Source: Erinaceus europaeus
Lineage: Eukaryota; Chordata; Mammalia; Eulipotyphla; Erinaceidae
DNA: 64,000 bases
Assembly: GCF_950295315.1 (NCBI RefSeq)
Contig: NC_080185.1
Span: 40,946,602 to 41,010,601, forward strand
Direction of reading: 5' to 3'
Part shown: in pieces, positions 1-10,444 of the stretch
How positions within the stretch are numbered: the first letter of the stretch is position 1
How the letters are laid out: each line of letters opens with the position of its first letter
Made by a program: the position numbers and the translations under genes
Notes under the pieces: generated by a model
Seen by the model: the letters and a program-made list of their open reading frames with translations, nothing else
What the model was told of the DNA's origin: nothing
Databases searched by the model: none

Positions 1-745
1 AGACATCTTCAATGAAACGAATCCAATTGCAAAGAAGACTAAGGCAAGTATAAACCTATGGGACCACATCAAATTAAAAAGCTTCTTCACAGCAAAAGAA
101 ACCACTACCCAAACCAAGAGACCCCTCACAGAATGGGAGAAGATCTTTACATGCCATACATCAGACAAGAGTTTAATAACCAACATATATAAAGAGCTTG
201 CCAAACTCAACAATAAGACAACAAATAACCCCATCCAAAAATGGAGGGAGGACATGGACAGAATATTCACCACAGAAGAGATCCAAAAAGCCGAGAAACA
301 CATGAAAAAATGCTCCAAGTCTCTGATTGTCAGAGAACTGAAAATAAAGACAACAATGAGATACCACTTCACTCCTGTGAGAATGTCATACATCAGAAAA
401 GGTAACAGCAACAAATGCTGGAGAGGTTGTGGGGGTCAAAGGAACCCTCCTGCACTGCTGGTGGGAATGTCAATTGGTCCAACCTCTGTGGAGAACAGTC
501 TGGAGAACTCTCAGAAGGCTAGAAATGGACCTACCCTATGATCCTGCAATTCCTTTCCTGGGGATATATCCTAAGGAACCCAACACACCCATCCAAAAAG
601 ATCTGTGTACACATATATTCTTGGCAGCACAATTTGTAATAGCCAAAACCTGGAAGCAACCCAGGTGTCCAACAACAGATGAGTGGCTGAGCAAGTGGTG
701 GTATGTATACACAATGGAATACTACTCACCTGTAAAAAAAAAAAA
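1..745 (+). pseudogene. L1 ORF2 C-terminal remnant, frameshifted
   Basis: Positions 1-430 read in one frame with typical ORF2 blocks (NPIQKW, HMKKCSKSL, TTMRYH, CWRGCG). Just after CWRGCG, near 430, the ORF2 frame shifts and continues with GTLLHCWWEC, LGIYPKE, IAKTWKQP and YTMEYYSPV up to about 735. One frameshift therefore separates the two halves, and a run of A at 733-744 ends the similarity. This is the region downstream of the reverse transcriptase. It is not expected to encode a working protein. Confidence 0.85.
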
Positions 746-1100
746 GGTGACTTCACCGTTTTCAGCCGATCTTGGATGGACCTTGAAAAATTCATGTTAA
801 GTGAAATAAGTCAGAAACAGAAGGATGAATATTGGATGATCTCACTCTCAGGCAGAAGTTGAAAAACAAGATCAGAAAAGAAAACACAAGTAGAACCTGA
901 AATGGAGTTGGCGTATCACACCAAGGTAAAAGACTCTGGGGTGGGTGGGTAGGGAGAATACAGGTCCATGAAGGAAGACAGAGGGCCTGGTGGGGGTTGT
1001 ATTGTTATATGGGAAACTGGGGAATGTTATGCATGTACAAACTATTGTATTTACTGTTGAATGTAAAACATTAATTCCCCAATAAAGAAATTAAAAATAA
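1..1100 (+). mobile_element. L1 retrotransposon, 3' end (5' part outside window)
   Basis: The first 745 bases translate to the C-terminal end of L1 ORF2. They are followed by a 3' UTR that ends in GTATTTACTGTTGAATG, CCAATAAAGAAATT and an A/T-rich tail at about 1080-1120. Other copies of this same 3' end lie inverted at 41490 and 56388. The element is cut by the left edge of the window. Confidence 0.9.
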
Positions 1101-1139
1101 TAATAATAATAATAAACTAAGGTTAAATAAAACTATACA

Positions 1140-1440
1140 AGGAGTTGGGCGGTAGTGCAGTGGGTTAAGTGCAGGTGGTGCAGAGTGCAAGGACCAGCGT
1201 AAGCATCCTACTTGGAGCCCCGGCTCCCCACCTGCAGGGGAGTTGCTTCACAGGTGGTGAAGCAGGTGTGAAGGTGTCTATCTTTCTCTCACCTTCTCTG
1301 TCTTCCCCTCCTCTCTCCATTTCTCTCTGTCCTATCTAACAATGACAACATCAATAACAACAATAATAACTACAACAACAATAAAAAGACAATAAGAGCA
1401 ACAAAAGGGAAATTAAATAAATAAATAAAATAAAAAACAA
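1140..1440 (+). mobile_element. SINE-A
   Basis: Complete-looking copy with head GGAGTTGGGCGGTAGTGCAG, the CACCTGCAGGGGAGT block, a CT-rich middle and a CAA/TAA-rich end. It sits directly behind the L1 tail. Confidence 0.9.
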
Positions 1441-1528
1441 TACAGTGGGAGGGGGTACTCTAAAGGACATTAGGTAAGAACTAAGGCACTCTGAGCAAAA
1501 CAAAAACATGGTTAAAAAATAATAATAA

Positions 1529-1690
1529 TAGGTGAGTTCACATGTTTACCATGTGCAAGGACCTTTGTTCAAGCCCCCAGTCCACACCTTCAGGGACTAA
1601 GTTTCACTTGCAGTGTCTCTCTCTTTCTCTCCCTATCTCTTCTCATCTCAATTTCTCTCTGTTCTATCAAATAAAATGAAAGAAAGAAAA
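1529..1690 (+). mobile_element. SINE-B, decayed
   Basis: Recognisable by CATGTGCAAGGACCTTTGTTCAAGCCC, broken here as CATGTGCAAGG and TTCAAGCCCCC, followed by a CT-rich middle and CAAATAAAATG. Confidence 0.6.
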
Positions 1691-2094
1691 GTAACGATGT
1701 TGGTGCTTGTTGGTGGTAGTGATAATTGGCTTGGTGGGAGAGTGGAGTAGGAAAGTTCCGTAACAGTCTTCTATCTTGGGCCAGTGAAACAGCTGCACTG
1801 GATAGTGTGTTGCGTTGTCACACACATGACTCAGGTGTGAATATGGATACCCCCTGCATGTGCTCCCCTGTGGTGGGCTGGGGCTTGAACTTCAGTACAC
1901 ACACATGGATGACCCACTTCCCAGGCTCCCATCATTAGTTTCTCTTTTTTAAGATGCATTAATTTATTTTTATGAGAGAGAGAGAGAGATCAAGTGCTCC
2001 CTCATATGGGAATAAGAATGCTCTCCTTACTGAGCCTTCCTGAACCTTTCAGTGGCCATATCTCTTTTCTGATCTTTTCACTTCCTTCTTTTCT

Positions 2095-2340
2095 GCCACT
2101 GGGGTTACCATGGGGCCTGGGGGCTGCACAATGAATCCACTGCTCCCAGAGGCCTTTTTATCTTGTCCTTTATTTTTTATGATGGAGACACATTGGGATG
2201 TGGGGAGTGTAGACAGAGAGAAGGAGAGACACCTGTAGCATTGCTCCACCGCTCAGGAAGCTTCCCCCTGCAAGTGGGGGCCAAGGGGCTTGAACTCAGA
2301 TCCTTGTACTCAACCAGGTGTGTCACAGCTCAGCCCCTGC
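2095..2340 (-). mobile_element. SINE-A-long, inverted, degenerate
   Basis: Starts with the inverted 3' module (GGGGTTACC, AATCCACTGCTCCCAGAGG) and ends with the inverted tRNA-like head. Confidence 0.7.
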
Positions 2341-2429
2341 CGTGTCTTCTTTCTAGGTTTAGTGGAGCATGTCCTCTAGTTGCTTCTTGAGAGAGTGTGT
2401 ATGGGAGGTAAATTTGTATTCTATTATTT

Positions 2430-2562
2430 CATTATTTAAGATTATATTTATTAATGAGGAAAATAGGAGGACAGAGAGAAAGAACCAAACATCACTCTGG
2501 TACATGAGCTGCCGGGGATAGGACCTTATGCCTTATCCCCTTCGCCATCTCCCAAACCACTA
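2430..2562 (-). mobile_element. SINE-C, inverted
   Basis: Inverted T-tail (TATTAATGAGG), CATCACTCTGGTACATG and CCATCTCCCAAACCAC mark a full-length inverted copy. Confidence 0.85.
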
Positions 2563-2772
2563 CTTTATTATTTTTTTCATTTATTATTGGGTAGAGACAG
2601 AGAGAAATTGAGAGGGGAGGGGGAGAGAAAGAGAAAGAGACAGAAAGACACCTGCAGCCCTGCTTCGCCACTCCCAAAGCTTTCCCCCTGCAGGTAGGGA
2701 CTGGGGACTCAAACCCAAGTCCTTGCACACTATGATGTGTGCATCTAACAAGGTGCACCACTGCCTGGCTCC
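2563..2772 (-). mobile_element. SINE-B, inverted
   Basis: Inverted copy with CTTTCCCCCTGCAGGTAGGG and ending GTGCACCACTGCCTGGCTCC. It abuts SINE-C on the left and another SINE on the right. Confidence 0.85.
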
Positions 2773-2775
2773 ATT

Positions 2776-2806
<31 letters not shown>

Positions 2807-2996
2807 TTTTACTGCCAACAAGATTATCATTGGGGCTCAGTGCTAGAGCACTATGAATCCATCACTCCCAACAACCACTGTTTTCTTCTCTCTCTCTCTT
2901 ACTTTATAGGACAGAGAGAAATTGAGAAGAGAGAGGAGCTAGAGGACAAAGAGAGACATCTGCAGACCTGCTTTACCACTCATGAAGCTGCTTATC
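2773..2996 (-). mobile_element. SINE-A-long, inverted, head missing
   Basis: Inverted 3' module (CAAGATTATCATTGGGGC) and body. The element stops at about 2996, where a + strand SINE-A-long tail (CCCCAGCAATAAACCTGGAG) takes over, so two copies have recombined or been truncated here. Confidence 0.75.
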
Positions 2997-3019
2997 CAGC
3001 CCCAGCAATAAACCTGGAG

Positions 3020-3022
<3 letters not shown>

Positions 3023-3082
<60 letters not shown>
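3023..3082. repeat. (TA)n microsatellite
   Basis: About 30 uninterrupted AT units, directly behind a + strand SINE-A-long tail ending in CCTGGAGG. Confidence 0.97.
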
Positions 3083-3086
<4 letters not shown>

Positions 3087-3091
3087 AACTG

Positions 3092-3365
3092 AAGGGAGTT
3101 GGGCAGTAGCACAGCGGGTTAAGCGCAGCTGACACAAAGGGCAAGGACCTGCGGAAGGATCCCGGTTCGAGCCCCCAGCTCCCCACCTGCAGAGGAATCG
3201 CTTCACAGGTGGTGAAGCAGGTCTGCAGGTGTCTATCATTCTCTCCCCTTCTCTGTCTTCCCCTCCTCTCTTCATTTCTCTCTGTCCTGTCCAACAACAA
3301 TGACATGAGTAACAATAATAAATACAACAATAAAAACAACAAGGGCAATGAAATAAAATGAATAA
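3092..3365 (+). mobile_element. SINE-A
   Basis: Near-intact copy: GGGAGTTGGGCAGTAGCACA head, CCGGTTCGAGCCCCC B-box region and a CAACAATAAAAACAACAAGG end. Confidence 0.92.
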
Positions 3366-3411
3366 ATGCTTTGAAATTTTTTTTAAAAAGCTGATGTTTT
3401 TAATAAAATAT

Positions 3412-3564
3412 TTTTAAATATTTTATTTATTTATTAATGAGAAAGATAGGAAGAGAGAAAGAAAGAACCAGACATTACTCTGGTACATATGCTGCCAGGG
3501 ATTGAACTCAGGCCCTCATGCTTGAGAGTACAATGCTTTATCCACTGCACCATCTCCTGGATCA
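3412..3564 (-). mobile_element. SINE-C, inverted
   Basis: TTATTAATGAGAAAGATAGG start and ATCCACTGCACCATCTCCTG end, a full-length inverted copy. Confidence 0.9.
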
Positions 3565-3584
3565 CAAGATATTAATTTTTTTAA

Positions 3585-3866
3585 AACTTATTTTTTATTT
3601 TATTTATTTATTCCCATTTGTTGCACTTGTTGTTTTATTGTTGTTGTTATTGATGTCATTGTTGTTAGATAGGACAGAGAGAAATGGAGAGAGGAAGGGA
3701 AGACAGAGAAGGGGAGAGAAAGATAGACACCTGCAGACCTGCTTCACCGCCTGTGAAGCTACTCTCCTACAGGTGGGGAGCCGGGGTCTAGAACCGGGAT
3801 CCTTAAGCTGGTCCTTGCACTTCGCACCACCTGTGCTTAACCCGCTGTGCTACAGCCCGACTCCCG
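3585..3866 (-). mobile_element. SINE-A, inverted
   Basis: Runs from TTTATTCCCATTTGTTGCAC to GCTACAGCCCGACTCCC, a full-length inverted copy. Confidence 0.92.
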
Positions 3867-3877
3867 ATATTAAAATA

Positions 3878-4020
3878 TTTTTAAGATATTTACTTATGTA
3901 TTATCTGACCAGAGCACTGCTCAGCTCTGGCTAATGTTGGTGTGGGGAATTAAACCTGGGACTTTTGGGGCTTCAGGCATGAGAGTCTCTTTGCATAACC
4001 ATCATGTGTTCTACCCTTGC
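3878..4020 (-). mobile_element. SINE-D, inverted
   Basis: CCAGAGCACTGCTCAGCTCT followed by GCATAACCATCATGTG, the inverted SINE-D signature. Confidence 0.85.
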
Positions 4021-4023
4021 CTA

Positions 4024-4153
4024 AAGATTTTATTTATTAATAAGAAAGATAGAAGGAGAGAAAGAATCAGTCATCATTCTGGGACACACGCTGCTGGGAA
4101 TTGAACTTGGGAACAGTCCAAGGCTTTATCCACTGAGCCATCTCCAAGACCAC
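4024..4153 (-). mobile_element. SINE-C, inverted
   Basis: AAGATTTTATTTATTAATAA start, CATCATTCTGGGACACACG middle and CCATCTCCAAGACCACA end. Confidence 0.85.
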
Positions 4154-4171
4154 AATTTATTTTCTTTTTCT

Positions 4172-4526
4172 ACAATGCACAAGGACCCAGGTTCAAGCCC
4201 CCAACCCCCACCTACCTACCTACAAGGGGAAATTTTCACAAGAAATGCAGCAGTGCTGCAGATATTTCTCTCTCTTCCCCTTCTACCTCAGTTTCACTCT
4301 ACCTCTATCCAATAAATAAATAAAATATTGGGGACAGGTGGCAGTGTACCTGTTGAGTGCACATGTAATAATATACATGGACCCAGGTTCAAGCCCTTGA
4401 TCCCCATCTGCAGGGGAAAAGCTTCACAAGTGGTGAAGCAATGCTGCAGGTGTCTCTCTGTCTCTCCATTTCCCTCTTCGCTCTCAATTTCTCTGCCTCT
4501 ATCCAATAAATAAATAAATATTTAAA
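4172..4526 (+). mobile_element. Two SINE-B copies in tandem
   Basis: A 5'-truncated copy (about 4172-4325) is followed by a fuller copy (4330-4526) with CAGGTTCAAGCCCTTGATCC. Each ends in CCAATAAATAAATAAA. Confidence 0.8.
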
Positions 4527-4636
4527 ACTAATAAATATCTTTTAAATAAAATATTTGTATGCAAGTTTCTTGCTCTGTATGACTCTGTAAATTGCAATTT
4601 ATTAGTATCAGAACTTTGCAGACAGTTCATTTTATT

Positions 4637-4955
4637 GTATTATTATTATTTTTGCCTCTAGGGTTATCACTGGGGCTTGGTGTCTACATTACAAGTCCAC
4701 TGCTCCTGGAAGCCATCTTTTGCCCACTGTTGTTGATGCTGCTATTGTTGTTGTTATTGGATAGGACAGAGTGAAATTGAGAGAGTAGGGGAAGACCAAG
4801 AGGGGGAGAAAAAGACATCTGCAGACCTGTCACAGCTTGCAAAGCAACCCCCTCCCCCTGCAGGTAGGGAGCCAGGGTCTCAAACCAGGATCCTTGTTCC
4901 TGTCCTTGCACTTCATGCTATGTGTGCTTAACCCAGTGCTTTACTGCCCAGCCTC
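4637..4955 (-). mobile_element. SINE-A-long, inverted
   Basis: Begins with the inverted 3' module (GCCTCTAGGGTTATCACTGG, CCACTGCTCCTGG) and ends with GTGCTTTACTGCCCAGCCTC. Confidence 0.88.
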
Positions 4956-4969
4956 CTATTTTATTATTA

Positions 4970-5095
4970 TTATTATTTTAATTAATTTTTTATTTTATTT
5001 TATTTTTTGCCAGATTAGCTCTGGCTTATAGTGATGCAGAGGATTGAACCTGAGACCTCAGAGCTCTGGGCATGAATGTCTTTTGCAGAACTATT
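4970..5095 (-). mobile_element. SINE-D, inverted
   Basis: GCCAGATTAGCTCTGGCTTA followed by a GAATGTCTTTTGCAGAACTA end. Confidence 0.7.
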
Positions 5096-5189
5096 TTTCT
5101 TCTTCTTCTTTTTGCAGAATTATTATTCTATCTGCCTTGATAGTTGCTTCTTTTTTTTTAGGTATATAATGTAGATTTTATCTTATTAT

Positions 5190-5405
5190 TTATTTATTTG
5201 TTTGTTTATTTAAGAAGGGAGACATTAACAAAACCGTAGGATAAGAGGGGTATAACTCCACACAATTCCCACCACCACACTCTGTATCTCTTCCCCTCCC
5301 CTGATAGCTTTCCTATTCTTTAACCCTCTGGGAGTATGGACCCAGGGTCATTATGGGGTGCAGAAGGTGGAAGGTCTGGCTTCTGTAATTGCTTCCCAGC
5401 TGAAG
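5190..5405 (-). mobile_element. Element X 3' end, inverted
   Basis: Carries ACAAAACCGTAGGATAAGAG, CACACAATTCCCACCACCAC and CTGATAGCTTTCC, the reverse complement of the element X 3' end at 9060-9245. Confidence 0.85.
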
Positions 5406-5536
5406 TTGCTTATTTTCATATTGAATCAGTTTATTTTTGTAATCCAAGTAAGCAGCTAGGTTAATTCAGGACATTTAACCTTTCAATAAAATATAAGGGT
5501 AGAGTTAGAAGGAGTGTGTTAAGAGGCCAGGGAAGT

Positions 5537-5740
5537 TTCCTAGGAGGTGACTCAGTGGTTGCAAGTTGACTAGCAGGCATGAGATGCTGAATTTGGTCCC
5601 CAAAAGTGTATATCCAGACTGTTGCTGTGGTTTCAGTTGCTCACTCTATCTCTATTTATATGTCCCTATATCTCTTTTTTTAATATGCCCCTATCTCTTT
5701 ATCTCTATCTCATGGAATAATATAAATCTTAAAAAAAACA
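5537..5740 (+). mobile_element. Decayed tRNA-SINE-like sequence
   Basis: CCTAGGAGGTGACTCAGTGG and AATTTGGTCCCCAAAAG resemble a SINE-C head and B-box, followed by CT-rich sequence. Highly diverged. Confidence 0.4.
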
Positions 5741-5797
5741 AGAGGGCCAAGGAAAATGTTCAGTTCTAGGGCAGAACATTAAGATTTTCATGTATGA

Positions 5798-5885
5798 TCG
5801 GGTGGCGGGGATTGTGTGGAGTTGTACCCCTCCTATCCTACGGTTTTGTTAATGTCTCTTTTCTTAAATAAATAATTTAAAAAAA
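5798..5885 (+). mobile_element. Element X, short 3' fragment
   Basis: GATTGTGTGGAGTTGTACCC, CTCCTATCCTACGG and a TTAAATAAATAA tail match the last 90 bases of element X. Confidence 0.85.
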
Positions 5886-5896
5886 GATTTTCATGT

Positions 5897-6181
5897 ATAG
5901 GAGTTGGGCGGTAGCACAGCGGGTTAAATGCACATGGCGTGAAGCTCAAGGACTGGCATAAGGATCCCGGTTCGAGGCCCAGCTCCCCACCTGCAGGGGT
6001 GTCTTTTCACAGGTGGTAAAGCAGGTCTGCAGGTGTCTCTCTTTCTCTTCTCCCCTCTGTCTTCCCCATCTCTCTCCATTTATCTCTGTCCTATCTAACA
6101 ATGACAATAACAACAACAATAACTACAATAACCATAAAAAACGAGGGCAACAAAAGGAAAAATAAATAAAATAAATAAAAG
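5897..6181 (+). mobile_element. SINE-A
   Basis: TAGGAGTTGGGCGGTAGCAC head to GGGCAACAAAAGGAAAAATA tail, near full length. Confidence 0.92.
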
Positions 6182-6269
6182 ATTTTCATATTAGGTTCCA
6201 GGTTCAGTCCTTGGCAGAATGTTCTGGTCTCAATCTCTTGCTCCATAAATAAATAAATCTTTGTTTTAA

Positions 6270-6484
6270 AATTTTTTTAATTTTCATTAACTTTATTTAT
6301 TTGATAGAGACAGCCAGAAATCAAGAGGAAGGGGGAGATAGAGATGGAGAGAGACAGAGACCTGCAGCACTGCTTCACCACCCGCAAAGCTTTCCCCCTG
6401 CAGGTGGGGTATAGAGGCTTGAACCTGGGTCTCTGCAAACTGTAACATGTGTGCTCAACCAGGTGTACCACCAACCACCCAGCC
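6270..6484 (-). mobile_element. SINE-B, inverted
   Basis: TTTATTTGATAGAGACAGCC start and GTGTACCACCAACCACCCAG end. Confidence 0.88.
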
Positions 6485-6509
6485 CAAATAACTAAATCTT
6501 AAAGAAGAT

Positions 6510-6629
6510 GATTGGCTGGGAGATAGCATAATGGTTCTGTAAAAAAAGATTGTCATGCCTGAGGCTCTAAGGGCCCATGTTCAGTTCCTAGCACAACCGT
6601 AAACCTGAGCTGAACAGTGTTCTGGGAGG

Positions 6630-6671
<42 letters not shown>

Positions 6672-6675
6672 GAGA
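6510..6675 (+). mobile_element. SINE-D with (GACA)n tail
   Basis: GGGAGATAGCATAATGGTTC head and a CTGAGCTGAACAGTGTTCTG end, followed by a short (AGAC)n run at 6641-6670. Confidence 0.85.
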
Positions 6676-6929
6676 ATTAAAAATAGACAAAACTAGTAGA
6701 GGAAAGAGTTTTGAGCATGCATATCCAAAAATGTATTCCTACCATTATGGTATCTACTCCCACCCCAAAATCATATTTTTTTAATTTAATGAATTTAATT
6801 TGAATAAGTAGATGATTAAATTAATTAACCCTTAAAAATGTATTCCTTTCTACTTCTCTAGCACTCAATTGGTAATTTGACTCAACACAACATTTTAAGT
6901 TGGAAATGATATTCATCAAGCATACTGAA

Positions 6930-7057
6930 GGAGAGATGAGGTGATGGCATATCTGGTAGAGTAAACATCACCATATAGGAAGTGGGGAGACCCAGAGTCA
7001 AGCCTGCAGTCTCCAAAGTGGGGGGCAGCTTTACAAGTAGTTAAGCAGTACTGTAGT

Positions 7058-7095
<38 letters not shown>

Positions 7096-7200
7096 TATAA
7101 ATTAGAAAGAAAAGAGAAAAAATAAATGATCACTGGGAACAATGAAGCTGTGCAGCCATTGGGCTCCAATGATAACCTTGGTGGCAAAACAAATCAAAAC
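6930..7200 (+). mobile_element. SINE-B/A-long-like element, decayed, with (CT)n
   Basis: GGTGATGGCATATCTGGTAG head, a (CT)n expansion at 7059-7092 and a relic of the long 3' module (GCAGCCATTGGGCTCCAATG, CTTGGTGGCAAAAC). Confidence 0.65.
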
Positions 7201-7302
7201 GGAAAACAACAAAAAAACTATTGAAGGCATGCCTCTGTTGTCTTTCAGCTTTATCCATTTCTGCTGGGAAGCCTGGTGTCATTCTTGCTCCTAATTCTCT
7301 GT

Positions 7303-7573
7303 GAGGCTTATATTTATATTTATGACAGAGAGAGAGAGAGAATCACAACATCACTCCAGCACATGTGATGCTGGGGATCAAACTGGACACCTCTTGCTTG
7401 AGAATCTAACACTTCACCCACTATGCTACCTCCCAGGCCTTTTTTTTTTTTTTTTGCTGGAGCAGTGCACAGCTCTAGTTTATGGTGATGCTGGGAATTA
7501 GAACCTGGGAGCTCAGAGCCTTGGGCATGGAAATGGTTTGCATCACCATTATGCTGTCTGTCTCCTCAGCCCT
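7303..7573 (-). mobile_element. SINE-C and SINE-D, both inverted
   Basis: An inverted SINE-C (7303-7438) ends in CTACCTCCCAGGCC. An inverted SINE-D (7440-7573) follows, with AGCAGTGCACAGCTCTAG and CATCACCATTATGCTG. Confidence 0.8.
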
Positions 7574-7789
7574 ATATTTGTCTTTCTTATGAGTGAAGCA
7601 CCCCCATGCACCCTTCCTAACCCAGAGCCTCATGCATGCAAGGAATGCAGTTTATCTGATGGACCACCTCCCCCAGTCTGACTCCTAATCCTTCCTACTA
7701 AATATTTTTCCTTCTCAAAGTGTTTGTTGTTGTTGTTGTTTTTCTTTTCTTCATCCTTTCTTTCCTTTTCTTTTTTCCTTTCTTTTATT

Positions 7790-7900
7790 GAGGTGGAGGA
7801 AATAGTATAATAGTTATGCAAACCAACTCTAATGCTTGAGACTCCAGGTCCCAGGTTCAAATCCACCATAAGCCAGAGCTGAGCAATGCTCTGTTTAAAA
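7790..7900 (+). mobile_element. SINE-D
   Basis: GGAGGAAATAGTATAATAGT head and a CCAGAGCTGAGCAATGCTCT end. Confidence 0.8.
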
Positions 7901-9245
7901 AATTACTTCTACCCTCCTCACCTACCTCCTATTACACTTCCCTCACTCACTTCAAAGCTAACCTTATCAAAGCAAGGACTGCAAAAGCTGAATAAGGGCA
8001 AGAGACTGGAATACTTTAACAATGACTCTTTAGTCACTATCAGGCCACCCCGTCAGCTGGGGCTCTAGTCAGGGAGTCCTGAGATTCCCAAACAGACATG
8101 ATGTGCCCAGACCTCAAATAAATCCCTCTCTCCATTATTACCGGTCATCTCTACCAGGAACAAAAAACAGACCCCTCTGTGGGCCCCCATAGGACCTTGT
8201 CTTCAACTTGGATCAACAATGGTAGAGAATGTTTCAGCCTCTGAAGGGAGGCTGGACAACATACTCTGCTACACCTGAGGAAGATGGGTCCTGATATTGG
8301 GGCATCTTGGAATGTTCCTGCTCATGACCACAGAATGTGAGCTCAGATCTACAGGGATGCAGAGGTCACATAGGCTCCTAAGCTGAATATGGGCCCCAGA
8401 TCACATCAGATCGATAGGGATAACAGTCAACAATATTTATACACCATTCTCATATTTGGGAGCTACTCTCTTCCCTCATCCAGCTTTCTGGTCCTTTTTC
8501 CAGCCCTGACATCATCTCCCCAGACAATAACTTGGATTCACCTGCATATCAGATGTCAGACTCAGAGGGAAAAAAGAAAGAAAGAAAAAAAAACACTAGT
8601 ATAGTCATGGGCCCTTTGGAATATAACTAAAATAGACCTACTAACTATCTACAAAATGGAGACCCCAACTCTTCATCTGCACTATTCCAGCCTTTAGGTT
8701 CATGATTATCCAACAATTTGTTTGGCTTTATATTTTTTTTTTAAGATTTTATTTATTTATGAGAAAGGAGGAGAGAACGAACCAGACATCACTCTGGTAC
8801 ATGTGCTGCCGGGGAACGAACATAGGACCTCATGCTTGAGAGTCCAATGCTTTATCCACTGCGCCACCTCCCGGACCACAACTTTATATGTTAACTCTTC
8901 TTTCAGCCACCAGGTTCCAGATGCTACCATGATGCCAACCGCACTTCCCTGGACAGATGACCCCACCAATGTACCCTAGAACTCTGCTTCCCCAGAACCC
9001 CACCCCACCAGGGAAAAAGAGAGACAGGCTGGGAGTATGGATCAACCTGCCAGTGCCCAGACTTTCCACTTTCTGCACCCCATAATGCCCCTTGGTCCAT
9101 GCTCCCAGAGGGATAAAGAATAGGAAAGCTATCAGGGGAGGGGATAGGATACGGAGCTCTGGTCATGGGAATTGTGTGGAGTTGTACCCCTCTTATCCTA
9201 TGGTTTTTGTCAGTGTTTTCTTTTTATAAATAAAAATTATTTTTT
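7900..9245 (+). mobile_element. Element X, longest copy, split by a SINE-C
   Basis: More than 1.1 kb of repeat. The last 360 bases match other copies here at 5190, 5798, 20545, 46185 and 54395; the part before 8730 has no second copy in this window, so the 5' limit is a guess. It ends in GGAATTGTGTGGAGTTGTAC and TTTATAAATAAAAATT. There is no long ORF and no LTR-like CA end. It could be the 3' UTR of a hedgehog L1 subfamily, or a separate retroelement; the sequence alone does not decide. Confidence 0.65.
8730..8880 (-). mobile_element. SINE-C inserted in element X
   Basis: TTTTAAGATTTTATTTATTT start, ATGTGCTGCCGGGGAACGAA middle and CGCCACCTCCCGGACCACA end. Element X sequence resumes on the right. 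Confidence 0.9.
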
Positions 9246-9450
9246 AAAAATAAATCTATTCCAGCCTAGGCAAAAAATTATTTCTTTATCAGAGAGAAGT
9301 CAAGAGAGAAGGGGAGATAAAGAGATAGAGAGATACCTGCAGACCCGCTTTCCCAGGTGGGATCCTTCGCCCCTGGAGGTGGTTTGTTTTCCATACTTTT
9401 GGGGAACCCCCTGAAACCCATAAGGATTTGGTCCTGTTCAATAATGAGCA

Positions 9451-9600
9451 CTGGGGTGAGGGTAGATAGCATAATGGTTATGCAAGGAGACTCTCATACC
9501 TGAGGTTCCTAAATCCTAGATTCAGTCCCCAGCACCACCAGAAGCCAGAGCTAAGCAGGGTTCTGGTAAAGCAAACAAACAAACAACAACAAAAAAAAAA
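9451..9600 (+). mobile_element. SINE-D
   Basis: GGTAGATAGCATAATGGTTA head and AGCCAGAGCTAAGCAGGG end. The 9250-9450 stretch before it holds only a scrap of inverted SINE body near 9285-9350. Confidence 0.85.
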
Positions 9601-9708
9601 AACACTGAAAAGCTGAGTGGCCGTTCAAAGTACTTATAGTGGGGAAGGAGACAGGCTGGTGGGATGCTTGATGAGTGAGTAGTCAATTTTTTTTTAAAGA
9701 GTTGATCA

Positions 9709-9940
9709 TTGGGTAGCCCCGTAGGTGGTGCCATGAGTAAGGCATTGGACTCTTCAGGTAAGAGTTGGTCATTGAAGCCAGGTGGTGGTGCACCTGGTAG
9801 AGTGCATGTATTACAATGCAGAAGGACCTTAGTTCAAGGCCCTGGTCCCCACCTGAGGGGCAGTGGGGAGCTTTCATGAGCAGTGCTACAAAAGCATATC
9901 TCTCTCTCTCTCCTCACCCTCTCTCTCTCCCTTAACCTCC
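9709..9940 (+). mobile_element. SINE-C head fragment followed by SINE-B
   Basis: A short SINE-C head (about 9709-9765, AAGGCATTGGACTCTTCAGG) precedes a SINE-B copy at 9772 with GGTGGTGGTGCACCTGGTAG. Confidence 0.75.
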
Positions 9941-10205
9941 AGAGTTACCACTTTACTGGCACTATGAATCCACGGCTCCCAGCAGCCATGTTTTCCTTTA
10001 TTTCCCCACCCTTTCTATTTTATTGGCTAGGATAGAGAAAAATTGAGAGGGGACAAAGATATATATATATAGAGAGAGAAAGACAGACACTTGTAGACCT
10101 GCTTCACCACTCATAAAGCATCTTCCCTGTAAGTGGGGAGCAAGGGCTCTAACCCAGGTCCTTGTACAGGTTCTTGCGCTTAATTGAGTGTGCCACTGCC
10201 CGCCC
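9940..10205 (-). mobile_element. SINE-A-long, inverted
   Basis: CCTCCAGAGTTACCACTTTA, AATCCACGGCTCCCAGCAGC and GTGTGCCACTGCCCGCCC. Includes an (AT)n patch near 10060. Confidence 0.85.
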
Positions 10206-10261
10206 CTCTCTATCTCCCCCTTTCCTCACATTCCTCTGTCTCCAAAATAAATAAATATTTT

Positions 10262-10440
10262 GTTTTAATTTTTAACATTTTATGTATTTCATACAGAGAG
10301 AAAGGAGCAGAAGACATAGAGGGAGAGGGACAAAGAGATACCTACAGCACTGCTTCACTGCTTGACAAGTTTCCACCCTACATGTGGGGACTGAGGACTT
10401 GAACCTGGTGCATTCAACCAATTGCATCACTGCCTTGCCT
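10262..10440 (-). mobile_element. SINE-B, inverted
   Basis: CCTACAGCACTGCTTCACTG middle and CATTCAACCAATTGCATCAC end. Confidence 0.75.
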
Positions 10441-10444
10441 TTTT

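Noticed and set aside
2723..3348. Open frames with Ile-Tyr repeats
   Set aside because: They are translations of the (TA)n microsatellite.
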